Positions 23,349-34,185 of a stretch of 64,000 nt of DNA are shown one piece after another. Numbering within the stretch: position 1 is the first letter of the stretch; each line of letters begins with the position of its first letter. Below the pieces are notes generated by a model. That model saw only the letters and a program-made list of their open reading frames with translations, had not been told where the DNA came from and did no database searches. Location: contig NW_022985172.1 of the NCBI RefSeq assembly GCF_010093535.1, positions 279,420-343,419 on the forward strand, read 5' to 3'. The translations under genes and the position numbers were made by a program. This stretch comes from Lindgomyces ingoldianus. Its lineage: Eukaryota; Ascomycota; Dothideomycetes; Pleosporales; Lindgomycetaceae.

Positions 23349-24138
23349 TCAGCCGGACCAGACAGCTGGGCCGGGGCTGACGTACTTGAAGCTAGTGTCC
23401 CAGATGTTCTTAGAAAAGATCGCATCGCTAATATCCGTTAGTCTACGAAGCTGCGAAAAAGGAAATCTACTAACCTAGACTTATAGGCACCCGGGAACGA
23501 GACACCGCTTGGATTGGCACTTCCACCACCAACAACATTGATCTGGAAGCACGATACGTATGGCTGAGGGTTTCCAGCTCCGGCATGAAGGGCAATGGCC
23601 TCAGCTCGGACGAGGTAGTTCCCAGAGGCGAGAGACTTTGGAACTACGAAGGACTTCTTGCCGCAGTTGGCATTCAAGATCTCAGTGCCCCACGACGCTG
23701 TAGTACCGGTGTAACCGTCCTCCGCAACCTTGAACCAAGAAGCGGATGAAGCAGTCTTCGCATCAGCAACCTTGGCCATGTAGACCATGACTGGGCCGTA
23801 ATGCTGCCCACCAATAGCGGGGTCTTTGCACGAGCGTGCCCCTGGCTGCTGGTGCATCTCGACGGAGAGGCTGCTACCGGCTGTGAAAGCTGATAAGCAT
23901 TTTGCTAAAGTTGGGAGCTGAGATGGTGTTTACCCTGTACTTCACACACGCTCGCAGCAGCGGCCGGGCTGCGTCCGCAGAACATATCAGCGTTTGTAAT
24001 GCCTGCGATGGGAGTGTTGTCTTTGACCACTCGGGTGCAGTCGGTGATCTTGTCGGTAGTGCCGACCCACAGGTCCTGCCATGTAGCGTGTGCTGATACA
24101 GACGCAGCCGCAGCGAGGAGAATCGCAGCAGTCTTCAT
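23349..24138 (-). CDS. AA9 lytic polysaccharide monooxygenase (secreted, copper)
   Basis: This enzyme oxidatively cleaves cellulose or related glucans outside the cell. Exons are 24138-23934, 23880-23475 and 23427-23349 (introns 53 and 47 bp; the second has ACTAAC just before its acceptor), giving 229 residues. A 16-residue signal peptide ends at VSA, exposing mature His1 (His17 in HATWQDLW). The second histidine-brace ligand is His95 in GGQHYGPVMVYM. His167 (RAEAIALH), Gln174 and axial Tyr176 (QPYVSC) complete the AA9 site. The Cys and VSFPGAY regions match the family, and the protein ends SPGPAVWSG. There is no CBM1 or GPI tail, so it is a single-domain enzyme. C1/C4 preference cannot be judged. 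Confidence 0.95.
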
Positions 24139-25934
24139 TCTGAAGTCGGTTTCCAAGGCGATTGATAATATGTACACGAGTGGAAGAAAGCAAAGCAGAG
24201 CTAGACAAAGACCAGATCGATGACAACGCGACGAGATCAACGACAAGCGTGCTCATTTTTATGGATTCGCATTAATTTACACGGCACAAAGCTGTCCGCC
24301 TCGGTTTGCGCCTGGCTGCCAAGTTCCAGCAGATTAATGCTGTTGTTTATTGTTGATTGTTTTACCCAGATCCGCCAGCCAGTCGGAACCCGGGCTCTGA
24401 ATCCCGGGATGGTGTTGATGCCCATTGGAGTGCACGTTGGTTTTTCCCCTGAAACATTTCACGTCTATGTGCAAAACAATTCGCTTCGATTGATTTACTT
24501 AAAGAAGACCACAATATTATCCATATATGGTCGGTCGCGGTGAAGATGAGTTGTGGTGTTCACAGCTATTTGGTCAGATGCCACTACTTTCGTCTTGCGC
24601 GTATGTTCCGTTGAAGTTTTCTTGAGCTTGCTCGTATAGGCAAGGGTTGCAATGATTAATTTTGCGGGGAGCACGTGTGGGGGAGCCAAGGGAAATAGAT
24701 GATATTTTCGTCAGCGGCGCATATAGAAAATTCATATATACACCCCAAGTAGAAGAAGGAGCAAGGCCAAGACGGGAAGAAAATAGTAATAGGCAGCAAA
24801 CGAAGCCTGTAGAGCAGCTATAGGTGAATTGCGCAATCGGCTCGGGCACGAATCTCCCGGATTTCGAAAGCAAGATATATTGAAATGCTGAACGGAGAGT
24901 TCTCCGCAAATAGAAGTCGCGATTCACAGGAGGCCGTGTCATCGTCGCCACCAAGCATAGGGGCGAACATAAGTAAATCACGGTAAATGGGTTAGCCTGT
25001 ATCGTATACTATACAGTGGACGAAGATTTTGGCTTGGAAGATGCAACTAGTAGGGTGAATCATTGTGGGAAACGCAAATAGTTTGTGAGAGGTTGAGAAT
25101 CTATGTAAAATACCTGGCGTGACCCAGCCAACCTCTTTGATGGTGCTCAGCACTGTAGAAATTTCTTAATTCTGGGCTGAAAAAAGCAAAAATATACAGC
25201 AGTAGGTATTTGCTAGTAGTTACCTACCTAACTACTACTTCGCCGGTTCCAAGGTTGTCTATCGAAGATCGAACGGGGCTCAGACTGAACACAAAGACCC
25301 TAAATTTTTCTGTTTCCAGAAAGCAGGAGATAGTAATTATACCCCTTACGGAACCGGATTGAGATCTAATTTACTACAGCGACTGGGTCACCTAACACCG
25401 CGAACGTGGGCGGGTTTTGGTGGCGCGGCGTGGAAGCGCCAGGATATCGTGGCTTCTACGGATTATAGCAGCAGGCCAGTATGCGGCATTAATGTTGACC
25501 ACCCGTTAAGTGGGGCAGAAATGTGAATAACGCACTGTCGGCACTGCTAAGAATCTGATACTCTTCGTCCATAGTTGCAATGAAGGCTGAGCCATCTTCA
25601 ATTGCTGAACGGTCAGGGAAGTCCTCTGGCCGGCCATCGCAGGGGGATCACTAGAATGCTTGAGAAGGAGAAGCTGATGGAGGCTGACGGCAACTGGGTT
25701 CAGCCCAGCACGCTGAGCAACTCGGCGGAAGCGATTTTGGGCAACACGTGGCTATGTCTCCGTCGCCGACAACCATAATACTGAAGCCAACATCTGGCCA
25801 CCTTCGAGTTTCAATTAATCGTTGATGCCTCCACTGACCGACAACAATCCGTTCGGGCAAGCCCCTCGAGCTATCACACTCTTTAAAACTGGACAAGTCT
25901 CTTCCTTAAATATCGATCAGGCTCTTTACGACGT
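24139..25934. other. Intergenic, LPMO promoter side and NACHT 3' side
   Basis: I recognise no gene. A 135-codon minus-strand frame (24574-24981) lacks features. Near 25214-25237 there is a perfect short hairpin, listed separately. Confidence 0.4.
25214..25237. repeat. Perfect inverted repeat (9-bp arms, 6-bp loop)
   Basis: TAGTAGTTA, then CCTACC, then TAACTACTA. It lies in non-coding DNA between the LPMO promoter and the 3' end of the NACHT gene. It could be a protein-binding palindrome or chance; no partner copy was seen. Confidence 0.4.
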
Positions 25935-28900
25935 CTATGTACTCTCTGCATGCTTTCGTAGCAAGCTCAGTATAGCTTCCTCATTTACCCAAGGCTTAAT
26001 TTTCATAACCAACTGTCCGTCGCGGCCACGTGTCAAAGCTGAGAGTGGATTAATTCTGCCTTCACAGATCAAAAGGCGGCACATCTCAACATCGCCAAGC
26101 TGCAAAGCGACCTGCAAGGGGTCCTGCTGCTCTTCCACAATGTAGCCATTCCCATTGGCGTCGGCATACGAAAGTAGTATTCTGGCCGACTCGTACCGGT
26201 CCTGTGAAGCCGAGCTGCTGTTAATAATCCGCGTGAGGGCCGTGTTCCCCTGATTGTCAATCTGATAAATAGCCATCTGTAGACCGGGGACCAAAAGGCG
26301 GAACATCGCTGGGTTGCAGCGTCCCGATGCCATATGCAGAACGTTCTCACCATGGGAGTTTAGGTACTCAAGGTGCGCTTCAAAGCCTTCTTCCTCGAGC
26401 AAATACTCTACTACACCAACATGGTTTCCCAATACAGCCTCCCCGATCGATTGAAAGCCACGCAGCAATTCAGTCCTAAGATCTGCCTTTTGCTGCGCTT
26501 GATTTAGCAAACGCTGGATAACGGGCAAACAGCCGGCTCGAGCAGCGGTGCATAAAAGCTCACTGCCCCATTGCTCCTCAACGAGTGTGTCCGACACACA
26601 ATCGACCAGGTCGAAAGCCACTTCCCAATTATCATGGCGCGGCCCAAAATCGGCCCATCGTTTTATAATGAGTCCGAAAAATTCAAGGTTACGAAGCTGG
26701 TGGCTGACTTGGCTTTCCAAGAAGAGCATCCTGAGCCTGGACAAATCACCCCACTGCAGAATTTGATCAGCCGCCCGTATGGCTGGGAATGGGAGGTACT
26801 TGGCCGTGCCGAAGTTCGAGTTCTTAAGTATATCGCGGAGGATAGCATCGGAGCCATAAAGCGAGGTGATGCTGAGAGGATCATACAAATGACTGTCAAA
26901 CTCAAACCTGGCCTTGATTGTGCAGCCTGGGCGACAGTTCTGATTGATCCAATTGTGAAGCCGAGTTGAACCCGCATGACATAGACTCTCTATCTTTGCT
27001 AGTGATGGAAGGGTTCCATTCTCGATCGCGCCGAAATGCTTGACCCAATGGCTTGCTGCGTAAACGAAGAATTCACCGAAGCCCCGCTCGGTCGGATCAT
27101 AGCGTATCATAGTCTCTTCCCAGGTTTCCCATGTGCAATACCGATCGTACTCGAATGTCTCTCTGTCGTTGAATAGGTCGATTTCTTGGGGAAGCTCATT
27201 GATTGCAATTTGCTCTCCAGAAAACAAGGGGCAGCTCCCAATTTCATCTAGTAGGAGATATTCAATGCAAATATCTAATATGAACGCCTCTAGATTCTCG
27301 ATGTGAGGAGGCGTGATTGCTTGATCGGGTGCTGTTGATGTAGCGGAGCTCTGCAGACGAGGCCATTCCCATGTAATAAATTCCCTCACTGATTGGTGTG
27401 CGAGTTGGACTTGGCGTTTTTTTACATCAGTGAAGTCGATGCGAGTGATGAAGGGGTGAATCAGACTCATCACCCTTTGATGGTCTACTAGCTGGCCAAG
27501 TGCAGTCACGGTGGTGACTTCATGTTGAACTGCAGCAAGCGCCACAGCCCATGCGAGCTCTTGTATGCTTAGAGGTCTACACGCAACAGCGAGAAGCTTC
27601 AAAGCCAGAACGGAAAGCTCTCGATTCTCAGGATCATTTGAAGAGCTTCGTGAAAGCAAACTGACGTATAGGTTTGAGAGCTGCCCGGGCAAAGGTATCT
27701 CGTCTAGAAAAAGTCGCATCGGGCCAAGCGCTCTAATTTTACGAACTTCAATGAGCTCAACTACCATCTTCGTCCATATGGCACTTCGTTGCGCCAAACG
27801 AGAGAGTGTCTCTATGACAAGCGCTCTGACATCTGCCGACAGATAGGACAATTGCCTCTCGACTGTATGACGAACGATGACGGCATCTCTCTGAGCGTCA
27901 GAGCTAATTTCAACCCTAAACGCTTCGTCAAGCTGTTCAAGAATCTCTTCTTCGGGGCGGGAAGAAAGCGCGATTTTGAGACGTGGAGTCTTCTGCGATA
28001 AATTTTTCAACAGTTTGAGAACGGTCGTACGTGATTCTCTATCGCACTCGTCGAGCCCATCGATAACGATGAAGAGTGGGCGATCCAGTGTTTTCAAAAC
28101 CTTTTCCAGGAACTCTTCCAGTTTCCTTGTGTTTGTTGCTGGCTGAAGGAGTCCAGTGGCCTGGTTTTCTTTATACCATTCGTAGAATGTTTTCTTCAGA
28201 CCAGAAAGCTGCTCAAGGAGCGCTAGAATCAATGCAGAGAATATGTGGACGGCTTGGCCCGTCTCGTCGTCTCGGCAGTAGTAATAGCATATCTTGGGCT
28301 GAGGTAGTTGGTGCTCATTTCTTCGACGCAGCTCGTCTACAAGGAATGCCATTGCAACCGTTTTTCCACTGCCCATCTCACCAAGAATCACTAACGACTG
28401 CGAATTGGGGGCACGAAACCAGTTGGTGAAGTTTGGGTGTGAGAGCAGGAATTCACAAGCCTCATCAGTTCGAAGATCCTGCAAACGTGAATGGTATCGA
28501 CTCTGCAGCTTCATCTTGCCACTATCAAGCCACCTGGCAACTGAGGTTCTATAAGTTTGTGTCCAACAAGCGAGTTAATGAGCTTACTTTCACGGTCGTA
28601 GAGCATGGTCTTAATGTCCTCAACGATCTCCCATGTTGCCTTTTCCACAAGTTTTCGAAGAGTATCAGCATGTTTCAAGAACTCTTGGACAATGTTTGGC
28701 AAACGGTCGGTCTCCAAAATCATCTTCATTGCCAATTTGGCTCCTCTCCTGGTGAGAATTTCGTGTGCGACTTGGTAAAATTCTAAAATTTTCTGGTACA
28801 CAGGCACGAGCGCCTAGAAATATTAGAAAGAAATTACATAATTCAACGTAGATTACCTTGTGGACGTCTGTCCTGCTGGCTCTCTGGCCCAGTGTATCAC

Positions 28901-29635
28901 AGTCGTCAATGTAAGAGATCTGTTCCAGCATTTCCCCAATTTGTCTTGCAAACTCCAAGTCAGCGGTTGCGAAGCTTATGGCAATCTGTGTTGAGACAAG
29001 TCAGTAATCTCGACATACTCATTCCCATAATCCGGTACAACGAACTTACAGCTGTCACACTTCTGACCACCCCAATAACAGTTGTCGCTACTGGCTCCAT
29101 AGTGCTCAGTGGAGATGCTAGGTCTAACGCCAGCTTGAACCTTTCGAGCGGTATTTGTATAGAGCGTAGGTATGCCACACCGCGTACGAAGGCCGAATCC
29201 TTAGAAGCCTCTTTGTCCAACTCCTCAAGTTCCTTGAAAAGCTGCGCGGCATTGCTGCCTACGAGAATAGCAACGTCTATGTCTTTACCTAGACTCTCGA
29301 CTGCTTCACGATAGGCTGCGCTCCAAAGATCTGAGGTGACAGCCACACTGCTAATGTCATCACCTACGGACGACCGATTGGTGGAATTCTCTATAGACGC
29401 GTCGTCTGCTTGATTGGATGGTTGCGGGTTGGTACTACTTTCTTCTTAGCAAAATTAGTTAGACAAGATATAACACTTACTTGTGTACCACGTTTGCGGC
29501 TCTACCGGTTTTTTGAGGTGATTGAGCACTGGTATCGTCCGAATGAGGCCGATTTTTACGGCGAAACCGATTCAGCCGTAGGGACAGCCCGCGCCGGAAG
29601 CGGCCACTATGCGTGGATGAAGAGGAAGATGCCAT
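25935..29635 (-). CDS. NACHT-type STAND (NLR-like) protein with ankyrin-like C-terminus
   Basis: Fungal NLR-like proteins act in non-self recognition and regulated cell death. The five-exon model is 29635-29481, 29437-29050, 28985-28857, 28813-28588 and 28540-25935, all phases matching, 1,167 residues. The N-terminus is basic and Ser/Arg-rich. A helical domain (about 85-295; LWSAAYREAVESLGKDID onward) occupies the effector position and resembles Goodbye-like fungal STAND domains, tentatively. The NACHT part has Walker A GEMGSGKT (353-360), Walker B FIVIDGLDEC (456-465), a sensor-like SSRPE, and winged-helix-like VQLAHQSVREFI. The C-terminal third has loose ankyrin-type units (GENVLHMASG, GNTALTRII, DPLQVALQLGDVEMCRLLI). 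No transmembrane segment is visible. Confidence 0.9.
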
Positions 29636-30174
29636 AGTGATGAAGAAATCTGGGTGTTCTCGAGCTGGCTATGTATCTGGGTACCCTCACGAGACAGGGC
29701 GAGCCGTAGTTGAACGATATGCGGGGGAATGAAGGCATCTGCACATTCTAGTAGCCCCTTGGTGTTGGCCCCCAAGAAGAGCAACTGCATCGCCGCTGGT
29801 CTGATTGGGTGAGTCTGATTGGAGGCGCATACGGATCTGTAAGGATAATTTCTTTTGACTGACTAAAAATTGGTTCAGCATAGCCACCACTGCCGCTCTA
29901 ACGTGAGAGATCTCATTTAGAAGAGCCGACAAGAGCAAGTTTTGAAGATTGCTCTAGCATTTCTGATGCTTGGAGCAGTCACCAGAGAACTCCGGCCCCG
30001 GTACAAAACTTGTGGGTTGCAGGCAGCCTCTGGCTAACCCCTGCCCACCACAGGCACTTGATGTGTACGTGGACGAATCAAACGTCCGCTTACTAATGGG
30101 TCATTTTTGGGGTGTCTCTCCGCGACTGCGACAGTCGAGAAACTTTCTCTCTGCGTCGCCAACATCGGATCGTC
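29636..30174. other. Intergenic, promoter side of the NACHT gene
   Basis: This is the 5' region of the NACHT gene (minus) and of the dead 2EXR-like gene (plus), so it was probably a shared promoter. No other gene or repeat is seen. Confidence 0.45.
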
Positions 30175-30881
30175 ATGGATCCAAAAAATGCGTCCACTCA
30201 AACCTCGATAAAGCCGTTCTATTCCTCGCAGCCTGCAAGCTCAGCTACGGTCACTTTTCTCGACTTGCCTAAAGGGATTCGCAACACAATCTACAGAGAA
30301 GTACTCGTTCTACTGCATCCACTCTATCTTTTCCAAGAGCCAGGTTCTCGAGTAGAGAGCTTTGCGCCTGAGAGGCCTATGCGGTGGCTTGGATTGCTCT
30401 CCTCTAACCAACAAATAAACAATGAAGCTAGAGCATTGCTCTACAGAATGAACCACTTCCATCCATGGATATCACGCAGCAACAAGTCGGCCTCCTGCAA
30501 TCCTTCTTAAACTGCATTGGGCGTGCCAATGCAGCTTCAATATCACATCTTTGCATCAACTTCCCGGTCGCAGACAGTATAGATGGCCAATCAGGAACAG
30601 TCCGGCTTAGGGACGACTGCCTACGGAGTTTGAAGCTTCTCCAAGACCAGTGTTCCAATTTATCAACTCTAGAAACACTTGTCCACTACAAAAACTCCAG
30701 CTTCTTTAGAAATTCAGACAATTTTGTCCGAGAGGCATTGTCACAAATTGACGCCTAATTACAAGTGATCCCTTCACTAAAAAGGATCATTGTCAGATTC
30801 ATAGACTATAATACAGTCCCAACGACTTCGGCAAAGGAATTCGTACAAGAACTTGGAAGAGTAATTATGTCTGGCGGCTAA
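30175..30881 (+). pseudogene. 2EXR/F-box-like fungal protein, frameshift plus nonsense
   Basis: The ATG at 30175 opens a protein with the fungal FLDLPKGIRNTIYREVL start and LLSSNQQINNEARALLYRMNHF. It is the F-box-like 2EXR layout, also seen in the intact gene at 57868. At about 30460 the frame shifts, and the sequence continues as DITQQQVGLLQSFLNCIGRA to a TAA at 30756. Beyond that stop the same frame keeps family-like sequence (LQVIPSLKRIIVRFIDY, AKEFVQELGRVI) and ends at 30881. Two independent lesions and good similarity on both sides indicate a dead gene. The TAA precedes a TTACAA context compatible with CAA-to-TAA change. Confidence 0.75.
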
Positions 30882-33179
30882 ATTCAGTCCTAGCGTTGGA
30901 CAGTGGAAGGAAGAGGGGGTCATAGTATCTGTCTCATTAGTGCGGTATGAAAGATTTGGTGGGGGCAGCTATTGACTTCTTCGGCTACGTATGCTCGGGG
31001 ATGAGGGGATGTCTATCCTCAGACGCAAGCTAGAAATAAGGGGCAAAATGCTCGCGTTATATCATTCCATGAGAGAAGATAGGCTGTGAACTTTTGAAAT
31101 AGAAACGCGAAAGCCGTCTGCCGCAGCGATAACTATATTTCTTGACATTCTTCCTCTCTCTTTAATTGAATCACACTCTGACTTTACGTCTTGTCTCTAA
31201 AAGGGGATGCGCACGTTAGGAGTCAGGGGCCACAGCGATTCGGTCAACGTAGTGCCTTCTCCCACGACCGAGTCCGCCTCGCCTCGGCGTCAGACGACAG
31301 GATATGAAACTTTTCGATAGTTGAAAGACAAGTTCCCGCTGCAAGGCGGCCCGTACGGCCCGTGCGGTCGACCTAATGTAGCGCCGGAGCCTCAACGGCG
31401 ACCTCAAAGTCCTGAAACACCACCTCCAGCCTCACCCAAAGGACGCACAACGAAGCCGAGGGCAAAGGTGCTAGAAGCTCAGCAGTCGCTACGGACATGC
31501 ACGATACTACGATGGGTGCGGGCGAGTACTGGAGCCACTGAATCGCAACTGTGGGAGAACGAAGGACCTCCCAGCGCTCTGCAATCGACGCAGCATGGAC
31601 TGCCATTATTCCCTGCTGCACGCGTATCCGTCACTCTTGAACGTGTGAGAGGAAGCGCCGAGCAAGGAGATGTCTCTTCGCTGATGAACCACCCGGGGCC
31701 ATTTCGCGTATTCGAGGGTTTGGTGCAGCTTAAGGCAGCAAGCAGCTGCAGCATTGAGGGTCAGAGTTGACGTCGTGCCTCCCGCTTCGAACGAACAACC
31801 TCACGCATTTAGCCCTCTCCGAACGAACCACTTCGCACATCTACTCCTCTCCCGCTTCAAGGACGAAAACTCAGGCAGCATGATTGGCCATGTGCGATGA
31901 GTCTCTCATTGTTCGATAGTCGCGATCGAACCGAACGACGATGAACAATAGGACCAGTAATAATCAGGGCATTTTTTGTGCGGGCGAGCTTGAAAATGAG
32001 GGAACTGTCGGCTAGCTGCCGTTAGATTTGATTTCTAGGCTTGCGCTATCTGGCCGTAGTTATCACGCTCGGTACCGTCACAAAGGTATCGTCCAGTCCG
32101 ATACACGAACATGAAGGCATGGATAACTATGGGCGCTTGCGACCAGGCCCCACGCATCCCGTTCTGGTTTCTTGCTTCTTGTCTCCCCACAGGGTCCGAC
32201 GACACACGAAACTGCAAGAAATGTCCCAACCCTTTCGCCATCGGTTTAAACTGGCTTGTGTGCGTCCAAAGAAAACCTCCTAACAACAGCCTTTCCAGTT
32301 GCCCGCATATATGTTGCGTCCTCGCACTCACTACGTCTAATGGTATTTTCGTATCTTTCTCACAGCAAAAGGGAGATGGGTAACTAGTAGACAGAAGGCA
32401 AAATTTCAAGACAGGTTTAAGAATCGACGGATGTCCTCCAGATCCCGGGGATGCCATTGAAGGTGTACAACCCACTAACGCTCAGACATGACCTAGCACG
32501 CGTGCTCGTAGCAAATATAACACTTCGTTGGGATTGTCCATGTGCTAGGGATATCATATTGAGTGGAGACATGAGCTGACAGCTCTTCGTAGCTTGCAGT
32601 GGGATAGCCGCAACGGTTCCACAAGCACTAATGTATCTTTTGGGTGAAATGTGAGCATCGACATGAGGAAAATAGCTCCCGGGAACTCTTCCATTTAGAC
32701 TGGAAGTCACCGTCATTCCAAGTGCATACGTGAACCACTTCTTCTCGGTGATGCACCATTTCACCTTTGTTCTTTTTTGGAGCGACACCAACGCGAACAC
32801 TAAATAAGGTGACTATTCATGCGACCGAGATGCTTTCTACTTCTGGTTTGTAACTAATCAAACAACAAGAGGCGACCATATACTCATCCAACCCTTTCTT
32901 GTCATCGGTACATCGACTATCTTACCTAATCTAACAATAGGGTATGCGAAGTGAGGCCTAGACGGTCGTGCCAGTCTTGAGAGAGACGTTCGACGAAAAT
33001 TCCCGTAGAGGTTTGATCGTTTCCCCCAAAGAAGCCCTTGCTCACAGCTTCGCGGTCAAGTTCATATTGAGAGCGTGCTTAAAGATAACGAGATGGGGCT
33101 CGGGTGTCGGACTCGGGCATTAGGGAAGGCTTTCACCGAACGAGCTATTATCAAGAATGCCTCGCGATTCTCCAAAAGT
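30882..33179. other. Gene-poor stretch, no gene recognised
   Basis: Open frames at 31321-31770 (plus), 31479-31754 (minus), 32035-32475 and 32417-32800 (minus) have no motifs, weak starts and overlap one another. A locally GC-rich patch covers about 31230-31850, and short CGAACGAAC-type strings recur at 31787-31850. I cannot assign a function. Confidence 0.4.
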
Positions 33180-34185
33180 GTTTTCCCCATTGGCCAGGTC
33201 AAATGCAAGGAGAAGCAGTCACTGGGCACATCTGCATCAGCGTACTGTCTTCGTAAAGAAGGACACGAGTACTACGGATTATAATCATAACCTAGCATTG
33301 AACAAAAAGAGAGGAGCAGGCTTAACCTTATTTCTCATCTCCTCTGCGATATTTGCGATTCCTCAAACGTACGTGGAGAGCAAAGCCCCTGAAGAAATGT
33401 GCTGTGAACACGAATAAGCTCCACATCTTTATAAAGCAACTCTTCATTACTCCATCTCCATGCTTCTGATTCCACGAGATCACCAGGTAGATTTCCCATA
33501 TACGTGTACGAGAGAAGTATGGAATGGAGTTAAAGTCGAATGTGAGAATGATAGTTCTAGTACTCATCGCATTGCTAGAGAAATTCAGTGAGGTCTTTAG
33601 CAACATCCCCCGGTGGGAGAGGCTTTGGATGACACTTTATAGAGAGCCCTTCAGACGCTGGCAGGTCCTTCACGGAGACTATGTAAGCTTAGGAACAGTC
33701 TCAGGCTCGCGTACTGAAGCAGAACTTATAAGTTTGAACTTAATACTGTCAGCCTTGGTGTACCAATGTTCTATGTGCAGCTTTATCGCACGTTTCAGAG
33801 CACACAGATCGTTTGAAATCGTAGTTTCCGCAATCTTCTCATCCAGGACGCCAGAGTTACGAACAAGCCACTTAAGATATGACTTGATGCAACTGACTAG
33901 CGGCGCTTTGATGAAGGTTCCTTGAGGCTCATTAGAAGTACCCACTGCCACGAATCTGGGCAGCTTAGCGTCTCAAACTCCTAACCAAGAGTGCCTTACC
34001 GATTCTACTTGCTCATAGCTAGTTGGTAGGGCTTGAAGGCCGAAGGGATAAGATCTCGTTTGATAGAGTCGTGAGTAACTGCTGGTACTGGCTTTACCGC
34101 TCCCTGAGCTGCCTCTATGAGGTCAGCGTCGTATTTTCTAGGGTGCCTAATCTTCAGCCTTTTTGGCTTCATTGATGACGTGCTA
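33180..34185 (-). pseudogene. Decayed DUF3435/FluG-type tyrosine-recombinase-like gene
   Basis: Read on the minus strand from about 34185: an opening MKPKRLKIRHPRKYDADLIE, then (33951-33679) APLVSCIKSYLKWLVRNSGV and ALKRAIKLHIEHWYT. After frameshifts come FNSIPYFSRTRI, LPGDLVESEAWRWSNEELLY with KDVELIR, the block FALHVRLRNRK, and a weak TRVLLYEDSTL. The order matches large fungal proteins annotated as FluG or DUF3435 domain, a family of tyrosine-recombinase-like proteins that includes Starship captains. At least four frame changes and several stops show it is dead. Family assignment is from memory of conserved blocks. Whether it was a true captain or a cargo-type member is unknown. Confidence 0.65.

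Noticed and set aside
24574..24981. 135-codon minus-strand ORF
   Set aside because: Featureless, in LPMO promoter-side DNA; likely chance.
31321..31770. 149-codon plus-strand ORF in a GC-rich patch
   Set aside because: No ATG start and overlaps other open frames; GC-rich DNA lengthens random frames.
32035..32800. Two overlapping minus-strand ORFs
   Set aside because: No motif, weak starts, and mutually overlapping frames.
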